From Flavobacterium sp. 9 (lineage in GTDB: Bacteria; Bacteroidota; Bacteroidia; Flavobacteriales; Flavobacteriaceae), in contig NZ_PEEU01000001.1 in NCBI RefSeq assembly GCF_002754195.1, positions 3,658,001 to 3,722,000 of the forward strand: a stretch of DNA of 64,000 nt, given 5' to 3'. The translations under genes and the position numbers were made by a program. This document shows, one piece after another, positions 16,919 through 25,282 of the stretch (position 1 is the first letter of the stretch; each line of letters opens with the position of its first letter). The notes under the pieces were generated by a model. It had not been told where the DNA came from, searched no databases, and worked only from the letters and a program-made list of their open reading frames with translations.

Positions 16919-19474
16919 ATGAATGCATTTATGATTTACTTGCCAATTGTCATGGCGATTTTAGGATTACTTTTCATGGGAATAAAAAGGACTTGGGTTT
17001 TAAAACAAGATGCTGGAGATGGTAAAATGAAAGAAATTTCAGATTACATCTACGAAGGAGCACTGGCCTTCCTAAAAGCAGAATATAAACTATTAACCAT
17101 CTTTGTAATTATTGCAAGTATAGCTTTAGCAGGAATTACTTTTATTCCGGGTGTAAAAACGCATTTATTAATTGTAGTAGCATTCATCTTTGGAGCGCTT
17201 TTTTCGGCTTATGCAGGTAATATAGGTATGAAAATAGCAACTAAAACAAACGTAAGAACAACTCAGGCCGCACGTACAAGTTTGCCACAAGCACTAAAAG
17301 TTTCTTTTGGCGGAGGAACCGTAATGGGTTTAGGCGTTGCAGGATTAGCCGTTTTAGGCTTAACAGCTTTCTTTATAATTTTCTTTAATTTATTTTCTGG
17401 CGGAGTTTGGAAAGATACAGAAACAATGACCGTTGTTTTGGAGACATTAGCTGGTTTTTCACTTGGTGCAGAATCAATTGCTTTGTTTGCCAGAGTTGGT
17501 GGTGGAATCTATACTAAAGCTGCCGATGTTGGTGCAGATTTAGTTGGTAAAGTTGAAGCTGGAATTCCAGAAGATGATCCGCGTAATCCTGCTACAATTG
17601 CAGATAACGTTGGAGATAATGTTGGAGACGTTGCCGGAATGGGAGCAGATTTATTTGGTTCATATGTAGCAACTGTTTTAGCAGCAATGGTACTTGGAAA
17701 CTATGTTATAAAAGATATGGGCGGAAGTATTCAGGATGCTTTTGGCGGAATTGGACCAATCTTATTGCCAATGTCAATTGCCGGTTTCGGAATTATATTT
17801 TCTATTATAGGAACATTATTAGTAAAAATTACTGACGATAATGCTAAAGAAGCACAAGTACAAAAAGCATTAAATATAGGAAACTGGGTTTCAATTGCTT
17901 TAACTGCAGTTGCCTGTTTCTTTTTAGTACAGCACATGTTACCGGAAACAATGCAAATGACATTTTTTGGCGAAGGATCAAAAGCAATTTCATCAATGCG
18001 TGTTTTCTATGCGACTTTAGTTGGATTAGTAGTTGGTGGAGCTATTTCATCGGTGACAGAATATTATACAGGATTAGGTACAAAACCCGTTATGGCAATT
18101 GTACAAAAATCATCAACAGGAGCAGGAACAAACGTAATTGCAGGTTTGGCAACAGGAATGATTTCTACGTTTCCAACGGTATTATTGTTTGCAGCAGCAA
18201 TCTGGATTTCATATGCATTAGCAGGTTTTTACGGAGTAGCTTTAGCGGCATCTGCAATGATGGCAACAACAGCTATGCAGCTTGCAATTGATGCTTTTGG
18301 ACCAATATCTGACAACGCTGGAGGAATTGCCGAAATGAGCGAATTACCAAAAGAAGTTCGTACAAGAACAGATATTTTAGATTCAGTTGGAAATACAACT
18401 GCAGCAACAGGAAAAGGTTTTGCGATTGCATCTGCAGCGTTAACGTCATTAGCATTATTTGCTGCCTATGTAACTTTTACAGGAATTGATGGAATCAATA
18501 TTTTTAAAGCACCAGTTTTAGCCATGTTATTCGTTGGTGGAATGATTCCGGTAGTTTTCTCGGCTTTAGCCATGAATTCTGTTGGAAAAGCTGCAATGGA
18601 TATGGTTTACGAAGTGCGTCGTCAGTTTAAAGAAATTCCTGGAATTATGGAAGGAACCGGAAAACCTGAATACGGAAAATGTGTTGAAATTTCGACAAAA
18701 GCTGCTTTGCGCGAAATGATGTTGCCAGGAATCCTAACAATTGGTTTTCCAATTGCAATAGTATTATTAGGTAAATTAGTTTACGCAGATAACAACCAGT
18801 TAATAGCTGAAATGTTAGGAGGATATATGGCTGGAGTTACCGTATCTGGAGTTCTTTGGGCAGTTTTCCAAAACAATGCCGGAGGAGCTTGGGATAATGC
18901 TAAAAAATCTTTTGAAGCAGGAGTTATGATCAATGGCGAAATGACGTATAAAGGTTCTGATGCGCACAAAGCTGCAGTAACTGGAGATACAGTTGGAGAT
19001 CCATTTAAAGATACATCTGGACCATCAATGAACATTCTTATTAAATTAACTTGTTTGATTGGTTTAGTAGTTGCGCCTATTTTAGGTGATGGACATTCTG
19101 CTTCAGCTATGGTAGAAAAAGGTTCATGTTGTGCAAAAACTGAAATGCATGCAGGCGGAGTTTCTAAATGCGGAGACTTGTCAGGTATGACTAAAGAAGA
19201 ATGTATCAAAGCTTGTAAAGAAAAAGGTTGCACTGCCGAAGAAACAGCAAAATGCTTGGCGCATTATGATGCAAACGGAAAATATGTAAACAACCAGAGA
19301 ACAGATTGTTTTGATACTACTAAATATAGTAAAAACAGACTTGAGGTTAATTTATCTACGGTTAATGGAGTAACAGTTGGAACCGTTACTAAAACAGTAA
19401 ATGACAAGACAACTACAGAAGTTTATGAAGGCACAGAAGCTGAAGTAAAAGCAAAAATCGAAGCAGCTAAATAA
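16919..19474 (+). CDS. hppA: K+-dependent membrane pyrophosphatase (Na+ or H+ pump) with Cys-rich C-terminal tail
   Basis: Couples pyrophosphate hydrolysis to ion export across the inner membrane. The family core spans about residues 1-725: EGALAFLKAEY, the acidic DNVGDNVGDVAGMGADLFGS loop, GPISDNAGGIAEMS, and GDTVGDPFKDTSGPSMNILIKL. At 491-499 the sequence GNTTAATGK has Ala and Gly at the two positions that mark K+-dependent enzymes (Lys/Thr in K+-independent ones); Na+ pumping is usual for this class but is inference. Residues about 730-851 form an extra hydrophilic tail after the last helix, with a CC pair near 735 and six further Cys, probably facing the periplasm. The family normally ends near the last helix. 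Confidence 0.93.
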   Translation: MNAFMIYLPIVMAILGLLFMGIKRTWVLKQDAGDGKMKEISDYIYEGALAFLKAEYKLLTIFVIIASIALAGITFIPGVKTHLLIVVAFIFGALFSAYAGNIGMKIATKTNVRTTQAARTSLPQALKVSFGGGTVMGLGVAGLAVLGLTAFFIIFFNLFSGGVWKDTETMTVVLETLAGFSLGAESIALFARVGGGIYTKAADVGADLVGKVEAGIPEDDPRNPATIADNVGDNVGDVAGMGADLFGSYVATVLAAMVLGNYVIKDMGGSIQDAFGGIGPILLPMSIAGFGIIFSIIGTLLVKITDDNAKEAQVQKALNIGNWVSIALTAVACFFLVQHMLPETMQMTFFGEGSKAISSMRVFYATLVGLVVGGAISSVTEYYTGLGTKPVMAIVQKSSTGAGTNVIAGLATGMISTFPTVLLFAAAIWISYALAGFYGVALAASAMMATTAMQLAIDAFGPISDNAGGIAEMSELPKEVRTRTDILDSVGNTTAATGKGFAIASAALTSLALFAAYVTFTGIDGINIFKAPVLAMLFVGGMIPVVFSALAMNSVGKAAMDMVYEVRRQFKEIPGIMEGTGKPEYGKCVEISTKAALREMMLPGILTIGFPIAIVLLGKLVYADNNQLIAEMLGGYMAGVTVSGVLWAVFQNNAGGAWDNAKKSFEAGVMINGEMTYKGSDAHKAAVTGDTVGDPFKDTSGPSMNILIKLTCLIGLVVAPILGDGHSASAMVEKGSCCAKTEMHAGGVSKCGDLSGMTKEECIKACKEKGCTAEETAKCLAHYDANGKYVNNQRTDCFDTTKYSKNRLEVNLSTVNGVTVGTVTKTVNDKTTTEVYEGTEAEVKAKIEAAK

Positions 19475-19487
19475 AGAATAACTTGAT

Positions 19488-19523
19488 AGCTTTGTCAAAG
19501 TTTTAAACTTTGACAAAGCTTTA
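19488..19523 (+). terminator. First hairpin after hppA
   Basis: AGCTTTGTCAAAGTTT pairs with AAACTTTGACAAAGCT as a near-perfect palindrome. Confidence 0.7.
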
Positions 19524-19528
19524 AAAAT

Positions 19529-19563
19529 AAAAAATGCCTCTAAAACTTAGAGGCATTTTTTTA
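19529..19563. terminator. Bidirectional terminator, copy 1 of a duplicated hairpin
   Basis: AAAAAATGCCTCTAA pairs with TTAGAGGCATTTTTT. It ends hppA on the plus strand and the small antitoxin-like ORF on the minus strand. A near-identical copy with similar flanks lies at 19842-19877. Confidence 0.88.
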
Positions 19564-19564
19564 T

Positions 19565-19750
19565 TTAGAGAGTTTCGATTGGATCAGGTTCTGGAATAGG
19601 ATAATGTATTTGCTCATATTTTTCAATAAGTGTTACTAAAATATCTAATTCGTAAGCTTCAACTGTATTAGGCTCGGCGTCAAAAAGAACATTTACTCTT
19701 TCTAAAGCCAAGTCATAATCTTTTTCTGTTTTTATAGGCTTTATTTCCAT
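19565..19750 (-). CDS. Antitoxin-like HigA N-terminal fragment protein without HTH domain
   Basis: The 61-residue product (MEIKPIKTEKDYDLALERV ... YPIPEPDPIETL) matches, by my reading, the N-terminal region of HigA-type antitoxins, where MxIKPIKTExDYxxAL and HxPIxxPDPIEAI occur just before the helix-turn-helix. Here translation stops right after DPIETL, so the DNA-binding half is absent. No HigB-like toxin is next to it. A perfect 14-bp inverted repeat lies 11 bp upstream of the start, and duplicated terminators flank the gene. It may be a truncated remnant or a domesticated short form; the frame is intact and the stop is directly followed by a terminator. Confidence 0.7.
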   Translation of the reverse strand: MEIKPIKTEKDYDLALERVNVLFDAEPNTVEAYELDILVTLIEKYEQIHYPIPEPDPIETL

Positions 19751-19760
19751 ATTGTAACCT

Positions 19761-19794
19761 TTTACTAAATCTATATATGAATAGATTTAGTAAA
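19761..19794. promoter_or_regulatory. Perfect palindrome upstream of the antitoxin-like gene (operator candidate)
   Basis: TTTACTAAATCTAT (19761-19774) is the exact complement of ATAGATTTAGTAAA (19781-19794) around a 6-bp centre. Its position just upstream of the start on the minus strand fits an autoregulatory operator; no T-run follows in the minus direction. Confidence 0.65.
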
Positions 19795-19841
19795 TATAGG
19801 AAATAATCTACAAGAATAAGATTTAGCAAAGCTTTAGAAAT

Positions 19842-19877
19842 AAAAAAATGCCTCTAAATTTTTAGAGGCATTTTTTT
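19842..19877. terminator. Bidirectional terminator, copy 2 of the duplicated hairpin
   Basis: AAAAAATGCCTCTAAA pairs with TTTAGAGGCATTTTTT. The preceding GCAAAGCTTTAGAAATAAA matches ACAAAGCTTTAAAAATAAA before copy 1, so about 55 bp are duplicated, not just the hairpin. Confidence 0.85.
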
Positions 19878-19906
19878 ATTTATGTAAATCAGTGCAATTC
19901 GTGTTT

Positions 19907-20521
19907 CTAAAATAACCCGTTCAATTCAGCATCAATTCTATTAATGATGTTTCCTAAATCTTCAGGATTATCAACGAAATTTATATTATCAACATCGATA
20001 ATCAATAATTTTCCTTTAGTATAAGTTTGTACCCAAGCTTCATATCTTTCGTTCAAACGGCTTAAATAATCAATCGAAATAGAGTTTTCGTAATCACGTC
20101 CGCGTTTGTGAATTTGACCTACTAAGTTAGGAATAGAGCTTCTTAAGTAAATTAATAAATCAGGCGCTTTTACCAACGATTCCATTAATTCAAACAAAGA
20201 AGTGTAATTTTCAAAATCACGACTTGTCATTAAGCCCATCGAATATAAGTTGGGAGCAAAAATATAAGCATCTTCATAAATCGTTCTGTCCTGAATGATT
20301 TTCTTTCCGCTTTCGCGAATTTGCAACACCTGACGGAATCGACTATTCAAGAAGTAAATCTGCAAATTAAACGACCAACGCTCCATTTGGTGGTAGAAAT
20401 CGTCTAAGTAAGGATTATCAACTACATCTTCATAATGAGGTTCCCATTTGAAGTGTTTCGCCAATAATTTGGTTAAAGTTGTTTTTCCTGCGCCTATATT
20501 TCCTGCTATTGCTATGTGCAT
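19907..20521 (-). CDS. Deoxynucleoside kinase
   Basis: Phosphorylates deoxynucleosides for nucleotide salvage. The 204-residue protein starts MHIAIAGNIGAGKTTLTKLL (Walker A P-loop GNIGAGKT), with YLDDFYHQMERWSFNLQIYFLNSRF, the DRTIYEDAYIFAPNLY motif corresponding to the catalytic ERS/DRS region, and a lid-like HKRGRDYENSISIDYL. These are deoxyadenosine/deoxyguanosine kinase family traits; base preference cannot be read off. Its ATG overlaps the stop of the upstream hypothetical gene (TAATG), so the two are translationally coupled. Confidence 0.9.
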   Translation of the reverse strand: MHIAIAGNIGAGKTTLTKLLAKHFKWEPHYEDVVDNPYLDDFYHQMERWSFNLQIYFLNSRFRQVLQIRESGKKIIQDRTIYEDAYIFAPNLYSMGLMTSRDFENYTSLFELMESLVKAPDLLIYLRSSIPNLVGQIHKRGRDYENSISIDYLSRLNERYEAWVQTYTKGKLLIIDVDNINFVDNPEDLGNIINRIDAELNGLF

Positions 20522-21336
20522 TACGGTGTTACGATTTTATAATTTGTGATTTCTTTAGATGTAAAAATAGATAAAATTTGGTCTTTGTAACAGAATTTAT
20601 CAAACGATTTTTCTAAAATTTCAATTTCATAAATCGTATTTAAATTTGACTTGCTAATATCTTTAAAATACAACAAATTAGCTTTGCTGAAAATATATTG
20701 TTTAGAAGAAATGACTTCAAGTTTATCAAAATCAGGGACTTTTCCTAATGCACTAACTTTCCCGAAAATATCGCAGGAAAAAAAGTTGTTTTTTTTATCA
20801 ATCCAGTAAAAAGTATTAAAATCGGTTTGGTAATATTTTATAGTCTCGGTAAATGGAGTAGAAACTGTTTTGTAATCATTATTTAGATAATCAAAAAGTC
20901 CAATTTGTTGGTTTAAGACATTGTAAATCCACAACTGATTTTGAGTAGACATTCCAATCGCGTTTACAACAATTGGAGTATTGTTTAATGTGAAATTAAT
21001 TTCAGTCATTTTATTCAGTTGATTGTCTAATAAAACGACAGTATTGAAATCTTCGTAAAACAGCACTATTTTTAAGGGATTTTGCAAATCAACTTTTGTG
21101 ATTTCTCCCAAGGAAACATTCTTGTATTCAAAAATCTCTTTTCCTTTGATTTTACTAAACACATTGTTTTTTATCTGATAATAATATCCAAAAGAATCAT
21201 AACCTAAAAAGGCATCAGAATTATTGCTGAAATTTGAAATTAATGTCGCTTTTATAGTTTGATTTTGTGCAGAAACAGCAGAATAAAAACAGGCAGCAAA
21301 AAGAAGAAATAAAAATTTGAGTGCCGTTTTATTCAT
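20521..21336 (-). CDS. Secreted/periplasmic protein of unknown function
   Basis: I do not recognise a named family. The 271 residues begin with a clear signal peptide (MNKTALKFLFLLFAACFYSAVSAQ). The remainder has repeated short strands with aromatic and Asp/Asn-rich turns (YDSFGYYYQIKNNVFSKI, QNQLWIYNVLNQQIGLFDY, FNTFYWIDKKNNFFSCDIFG), suggesting a beta-propeller-like exported protein. It is coupled by a one-base overlap to the deoxynucleoside kinase, although one is extracytoplasmic and the other cytosolic, so the link may be only transcriptional. Confidence 0.75.
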   Translation of the reverse strand: MNKTALKFLFLLFAACFYSAVSAQNQTIKATLISNFSNNSDAFLGYDSFGYYYQIKNNVFSKIKGKEIFEYKNVSLGEITKVDLQNPLKIVLFYEDFNTVVLLDNQLNKMTEINFTLNNTPIVVNAIGMSTQNQLWIYNVLNQQIGLFDYLNNDYKTVSTPFTETIKYYQTDFNTFYWIDKKNNFFSCDIFGKVSALGKVPDFDKLEVISSKQYIFSKANLLYFKDISKSNLNTIYEIEILEKSFDKFCYKDQILSIFTSKEITNYKIVTP

Positions 21337-21561
21337 GAGAATTTGATTTATGAAGAGCCAAATTACAAAAAACTAAAGTAGGAATTGCTTAAATGAAGTA
21401 GATTTATATGTGAAACCTCTTTTAATTGTAATGGTCTAAAGAATAAGCAGTTTTGTCTATATACTAAAAGGATTGATATATTTAATTTTCAGTATTTTAA
21501 AATTAATAATACATTTGAAATGTAAGCTTTATCTGGTTTGCAAAATTTAAAATCAAATACA

Positions 21562-22470
21562 ATGAAAAACATAATTTTATATATGTCTTTGATACTTGTT
21601 TTCACACAAGTTCAGGCGCAGAAAGATTTTCAGGGAATGGCCGTTTATGAGTCAAAAACGCAAGCTCCTAAGTTTGAAGGCATGCGCGGAAATCGCGACA
21701 TTACGCCCGAAATGCAAAAGAATATTGAGGAGCGAATGAAGAAAATGCTTGAAAAGACTTTTATTTTAAACTTTGATAAGTCGACTTCTATTTATAAAGA
21801 AGAAGAAAAACTGGAATCTCCGGGACAACAAGGAGGTTTTCGTGTTATGGCAGGACTTATGGGCGGCGGCGGAACTTTTTATAAAGATGTAAAAAGTAAA
21901 TCATATACAGTTGATAAAGAATTTATGGGTAAAGAATTTTTAGTGGTAGATTCTTTGCCAAAATTAAACTGGAAATTAGAACAGGAAACTAAGCAAATTG
22001 GTGGATATACCTGTTATAAAGCGACAGCAGTAAAAGAAGCGAGTAAAAGTGATTTTAGAAATTTCAGACCAAAAAATAACGACGATAAAAAGCCTGAAGA
22101 AAAGAAAGACGCTGTAAAGAAAACTTCAGGAGAAACCAAAACCAATTTTGAAGATAATTTTGAAATGCCAAAAGAAATTACCGTAACTGCTTGGTATTCG
22201 CCAGAAATTCCGATAAATCAAGGACCTGAAAATTATTGGGGTTTGCCAGGTTTGATTTTAGAAATCAATGATGGAAAAACTACTATTTTGTGTTCGAAAA
22301 TTGTTTTGAATGCCAAAGAAAAAGTTACAATAAAACCACCTACAAAAGGCAAAGTAATCTCTCAAAAAGATTATGATGATACCGTAATTAAAAAAATGGA
22401 AGAATTTAGAGAAATGAATCGTGGACGCGATGGTGGTCCCGGAGCTGGTCCTACCATGATTAGAAGATAA
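21562..22470 (+). CDS. GLPGLI family protein
   Basis: Bacteroidota exported family named for its motif, seen here as YWGLPGLILEIND near residues 226-238. I choose the ATG at 21562, which begins the signal peptide MKNIILYMSLILVFTQVQAQ, rather than the upstream TTG. The body has a KKPEEKKDAVKK charged segment and a Gly/Arg-rich end. It lies 36 bp upstream of a large outer-membrane protein gene; GLPGLI proteins commonly pair with such receptors, suggesting a shared envelope function that remains unknown. A TACATTTG -7 type box is at 21510-21517. Confidence 0.9.
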   Translation: MKNIILYMSLILVFTQVQAQKDFQGMAVYESKTQAPKFEGMRGNRDITPEMQKNIEERMKKMLEKTFILNFDKSTSIYKEEEKLESPGQQGGFRVMAGLMGGGGTFYKDVKSKSYTVDKEFMGKEFLVVDSLPKLNWKLEQETKQIGGYTCYKATAVKEASKSDFRNFRPKNNDDKKPEEKKDAVKKTSGETKTNFEDNFEMPKEITVTAWYSPEIPINQGPENYWGLPGLILEINDGKTTILCSKIVLNAKEKVTIKPPTKGKVISQKDYDDTVIKKMEEFREMNRGRDGGPGAGPTMIRR

Positions 22471-22506
22471 ACTTTAAGTTACCTATCATCTTTAGATTTT
22501 TTTCCA

Positions 22507-25194
22507 ATGAAAAATATACTCCTTTTTGTCATTTTTTTAATGACCACTATTTCTTTTGCGCAAAGTGTTCGCTTTGATGGCTTTATTCAGGATGAGCAAA
22601 AGAATCCGTTAGAAATGGCCAATATCATGGCTGTAAATACTGCTACAAAAGCAATGGATTCTTATGGAATTACAAATGATAAAGGAAAGTTTCAATTGAC
22701 TTTGAAGCCAAATACCTCTTATACAGTTAAGGTGAGTTACCTTGGAATGAAATCAAAAGAAATTGCTATTTCGACCAAGACTGAAAATATCATTCAAAAC
22801 ATTGTTATGGATGATACTGGAATTGAGCTTGAAGGCGTTGAAATCGTTCGCGAAATGCCTGTTTCGATAAGCGGCGATACAATTGTTTACAACGCAGATT
22901 CGTTTAAATCCGGAACGGAGAAAAAACTGGAAGACGTCTTGAAAAAACTTCCCGGTGTTGAAGTAAATGCTGACGGAGAAATCGAAGTCGAAGGAAAAAA
23001 AGTCAGCAAATTAATGGTTGAAGGCAAAGATTTTTTTGATGGAGATACCAAGTTGGGCGTTAAAAATATTCCGGCAGATGCGATTGATAAAATTCAGGTT
23101 TTAAGAAATTATAATGAAATTGGCGCTTTAAAAGGTTTAGAAAATGATCAGGATAATGTCGCAATGAATATTAAACTGAAAGAAGGAAAAAAGAATTTTT
23201 GGTTTGGAGATGTAACCGCAGGAATTGGCGTTGCAGAATTGGATAGTCGTTATATTATTAATCCGAAGTTGTTTTATTACAGTCCAAAATACAGCATTAA
23301 TTTAATTACTAATTTTAATAATATTGGTGAATTGCCCTTAACGGCACAGGATTATTTTAAGTTTACGGGCGGATTTAAAAATATGATGAAAAAGGGCGGA
23401 AGCAATTTTAATGTTTCTTCTAATGATTTAGGAATTTCGGTATTGAGAAATAATCGCGCAAAAGAAATCGAGACTAAATTTGGTGCTACAAACTTCTCCT
23501 ATTCGCCGACGAAAGCTTGGAATATTAGCGGTTTTGGAATTCTGTCAACTTCAAAAACAGATCTTGAAACCAAATCACAAACTACAATTTTAGATTCTGG
23601 AGATCAGCAAAAACGAGATGAATTAACGCATCAAAAAAATAATCTGGGACTTTTTAAATTAAGTTCAACTTATAAACCCAACGATAAATTTCAGTTTGAT
23701 TATGATATCTTAACAAAATTATCGAAACAAGATGAAGACACAGATTTGTTGCGTGAATCTATTGTAAATAGCGCTTCGACTTTGGAAACTATTTTGACGA
23801 ATAAAAAACAAGATCCAACTTCTATAAATCAAAATCTGAGTTTGTATTATACACAAAGTGACAAGAATATTTTTGCTTTTGAAATGCAGCATTTATATCA
23901 GGATGAAAATCCGTTTTATAATGCCAATTTAAGAACTCAGCCTTTTAATTTATCCGGATATGTGCCAGGACAAAATAGAAATGATCTGAATCAGGATCGA
24001 TTTGTCAAAACCAATAAATTGGATGCTAAACTGGATTACTATTATATGGTAACACCAAAAAGTAACATCAATATCACTTTAGGAAATACATATTCTTATC
24101 AGGGTTTTAATTCCCATATTTTCCAAATGTTGGATAATGGAGATAAAAATGATCTGAATGATCCGCAAAATAACAATCAGGTTAAATATGATTTTGATGA
24201 TGTTTTTCTGGGATTTCATTATAAGATACTGACCGGAAAATTTACGTTGACGCCTGGAGTAAGTGTACATTCATACGGAATGAAAAACACACAATTAGGG
24301 ACTGATTATTCTCAGAATTTTGTAAAAGTCCTGCCTGATCTCTTCGCTTTATATCAAATTAAAAAATCAGAAACTTTGACGTATAATTTTTCCTTAACGA
24401 ATGATTTTACAGATATTAATCAATTGGCTTCCGGTTATGTTTTGTCTGATTATAGTAGTTTGTTCCGTGGGAATCGTACTTTAGAAAATGCAACGTCACA
24501 GGTACATTCGCTGCGTTATTTTAAATACAATATGTTCAATTTTGAAAACATTTTTGCGAACGCAACTTACACTAAAAAAGTAGACGCTATAAAAACTGCA
24601 GCAGATTTTACAGGAATAAACCAGTCATCAGTGCCTTATAATTCTAATTTGGCTGATGAAACCTTTTCAGGAATGGGAAATTATGGACGTTCTTTCCTTA
24701 AGAATTACAAAGCTTCTGTTAATGCAACTTTAAACTGGTCGAAATTTAATAATATTCAGAATAATGTTTTGGCAACGACAGAGAGTTTTAGTCAAAGTTA
24801 TACCGTAAAAGCTTCAACAAACTATAAAAACCTTCCTAATATTGAGTTTGGATACAACGCTTTGATCAATAAATACAGCGGTTCGACGTATTATACAGAC
24901 AAACCTTTTGCAAGATTAGATTACTATTTTCTGGATAGTTTTTCGTTTGTTTCTGAATACGAGTTTTACCATTATTACAATGGAAATAAAACGGTTGATA
25001 ATGAATATGACTTCTTAAATGCAAGTTTGGTATATCAAAAAAAGGACAGTAAATGGGAGTATAAAGTTGCAGCAACTAATTTGCTAAATACAAAATATCT
25101 CAATGATGACAGCTTCTCGCAGTTTTCAACCAGAGTTTCGCAATATACAGTTCAGCCGCGCTACATCATTTTTTCGATGAAATATAATTTATAG
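22507..25194 (+). CDS. TonB-dependent-receptor-like outer membrane beta-barrel protein
   Basis: The 895-residue protein has signal peptide MKNILLFVIFLMTTISFAQ, a carboxypeptidase-like regulatory domain at about 22-105 (FDGFIQDEQKNPLEMANIMAV...NDKGKFQLTLKPNTSYTVKVSYLG), a plug-like segment (KKLEDVLKKLPGVEVNADGEIEVEGKKVSKLMVEGKDFFDGD) and a long barrel ending IFSMKYNL. This is the type annotated as outer membrane beta-barrel family protein, often next to GLPGLI genes as here. The ligand is unknown. Same operon as the GLPGLI gene. Confidence 0.87.
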   Translation: MKNILLFVIFLMTTISFAQSVRFDGFIQDEQKNPLEMANIMAVNTATKAMDSYGITNDKGKFQLTLKPNTSYTVKVSYLGMKSKEIAISTKTENIIQNIVMDDTGIELEGVEIVREMPVSISGDTIVYNADSFKSGTEKKLEDVLKKLPGVEVNADGEIEVEGKKVSKLMVEGKDFFDGDTKLGVKNIPADAIDKIQVLRNYNEIGALKGLENDQDNVAMNIKLKEGKKNFWFGDVTAGIGVAELDSRYIINPKLFYYSPKYSINLITNFNNIGELPLTAQDYFKFTGGFKNMMKKGGSNFNVSSNDLGISVLRNNRAKEIETKFGATNFSYSPTKAWNISGFGILSTSKTDLETKSQTTILDSGDQQKRDELTHQKNNLGLFKLSSTYKPNDKFQFDYDILTKLSKQDEDTDLLRESIVNSASTLETILTNKKQDPTSINQNLSLYYTQSDKNIFAFEMQHLYQDENPFYNANLRTQPFNLSGYVPGQNRNDLNQDRFVKTNKLDAKLDYYYMVTPKSNINITLGNTYSYQGFNSHIFQMLDNGDKNDLNDPQNNNQVKYDFDDVFLGFHYKILTGKFTLTPGVSVHSYGMKNTQLGTDYSQNFVKVLPDLFALYQIKKSETLTYNFSLTNDFTDINQLASGYVLSDYSSLFRGNRTLENATSQVHSLRYFKYNMFNFENIFANATYTKKVDAIKTAADFTGINQSSVPYNSNLADETFSGMGNYGRSFLKNYKASVNATLNWSKFNNIQNNVLATTESFSQSYTVKASTNYKNLPNIEFGYNALINKYSGSTYYTDKPFARLDYYFLDSFSFVSEYEFYHYYNGNKTVDNEYDFLNASLVYQKKDSKWEYKVAATNLLNTKYLNDDSFSQFSTRVSQYTVQPRYIIFSMKYNL

Positions 25195-25224
25195 TATTTT
25201 CGTACAAAGTTTACGCTTTAATGA

Positions 25225-25253
25225 TTGTTTTAGTAAAGAAAGAAATATCTTTG
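25225..25253 (+). promoter_or_regulatory. Consensus promoter
   Basis: TTG at 25225-25227 and TATCTTTG at 25246-25253, spacer 18 bp, 30 bp ahead of the start codon at 25283. Confidence 0.7.
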
Positions 25254-25282
25254 TTTTACTATTAACAAACAAAATCCTAAGC

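Noticed and set aside
18781..19233. 150-codon ORF opposite hppA
   Set aside because: Shadow of the coding strand's codon bias; the hppA frame has clear family motifs.
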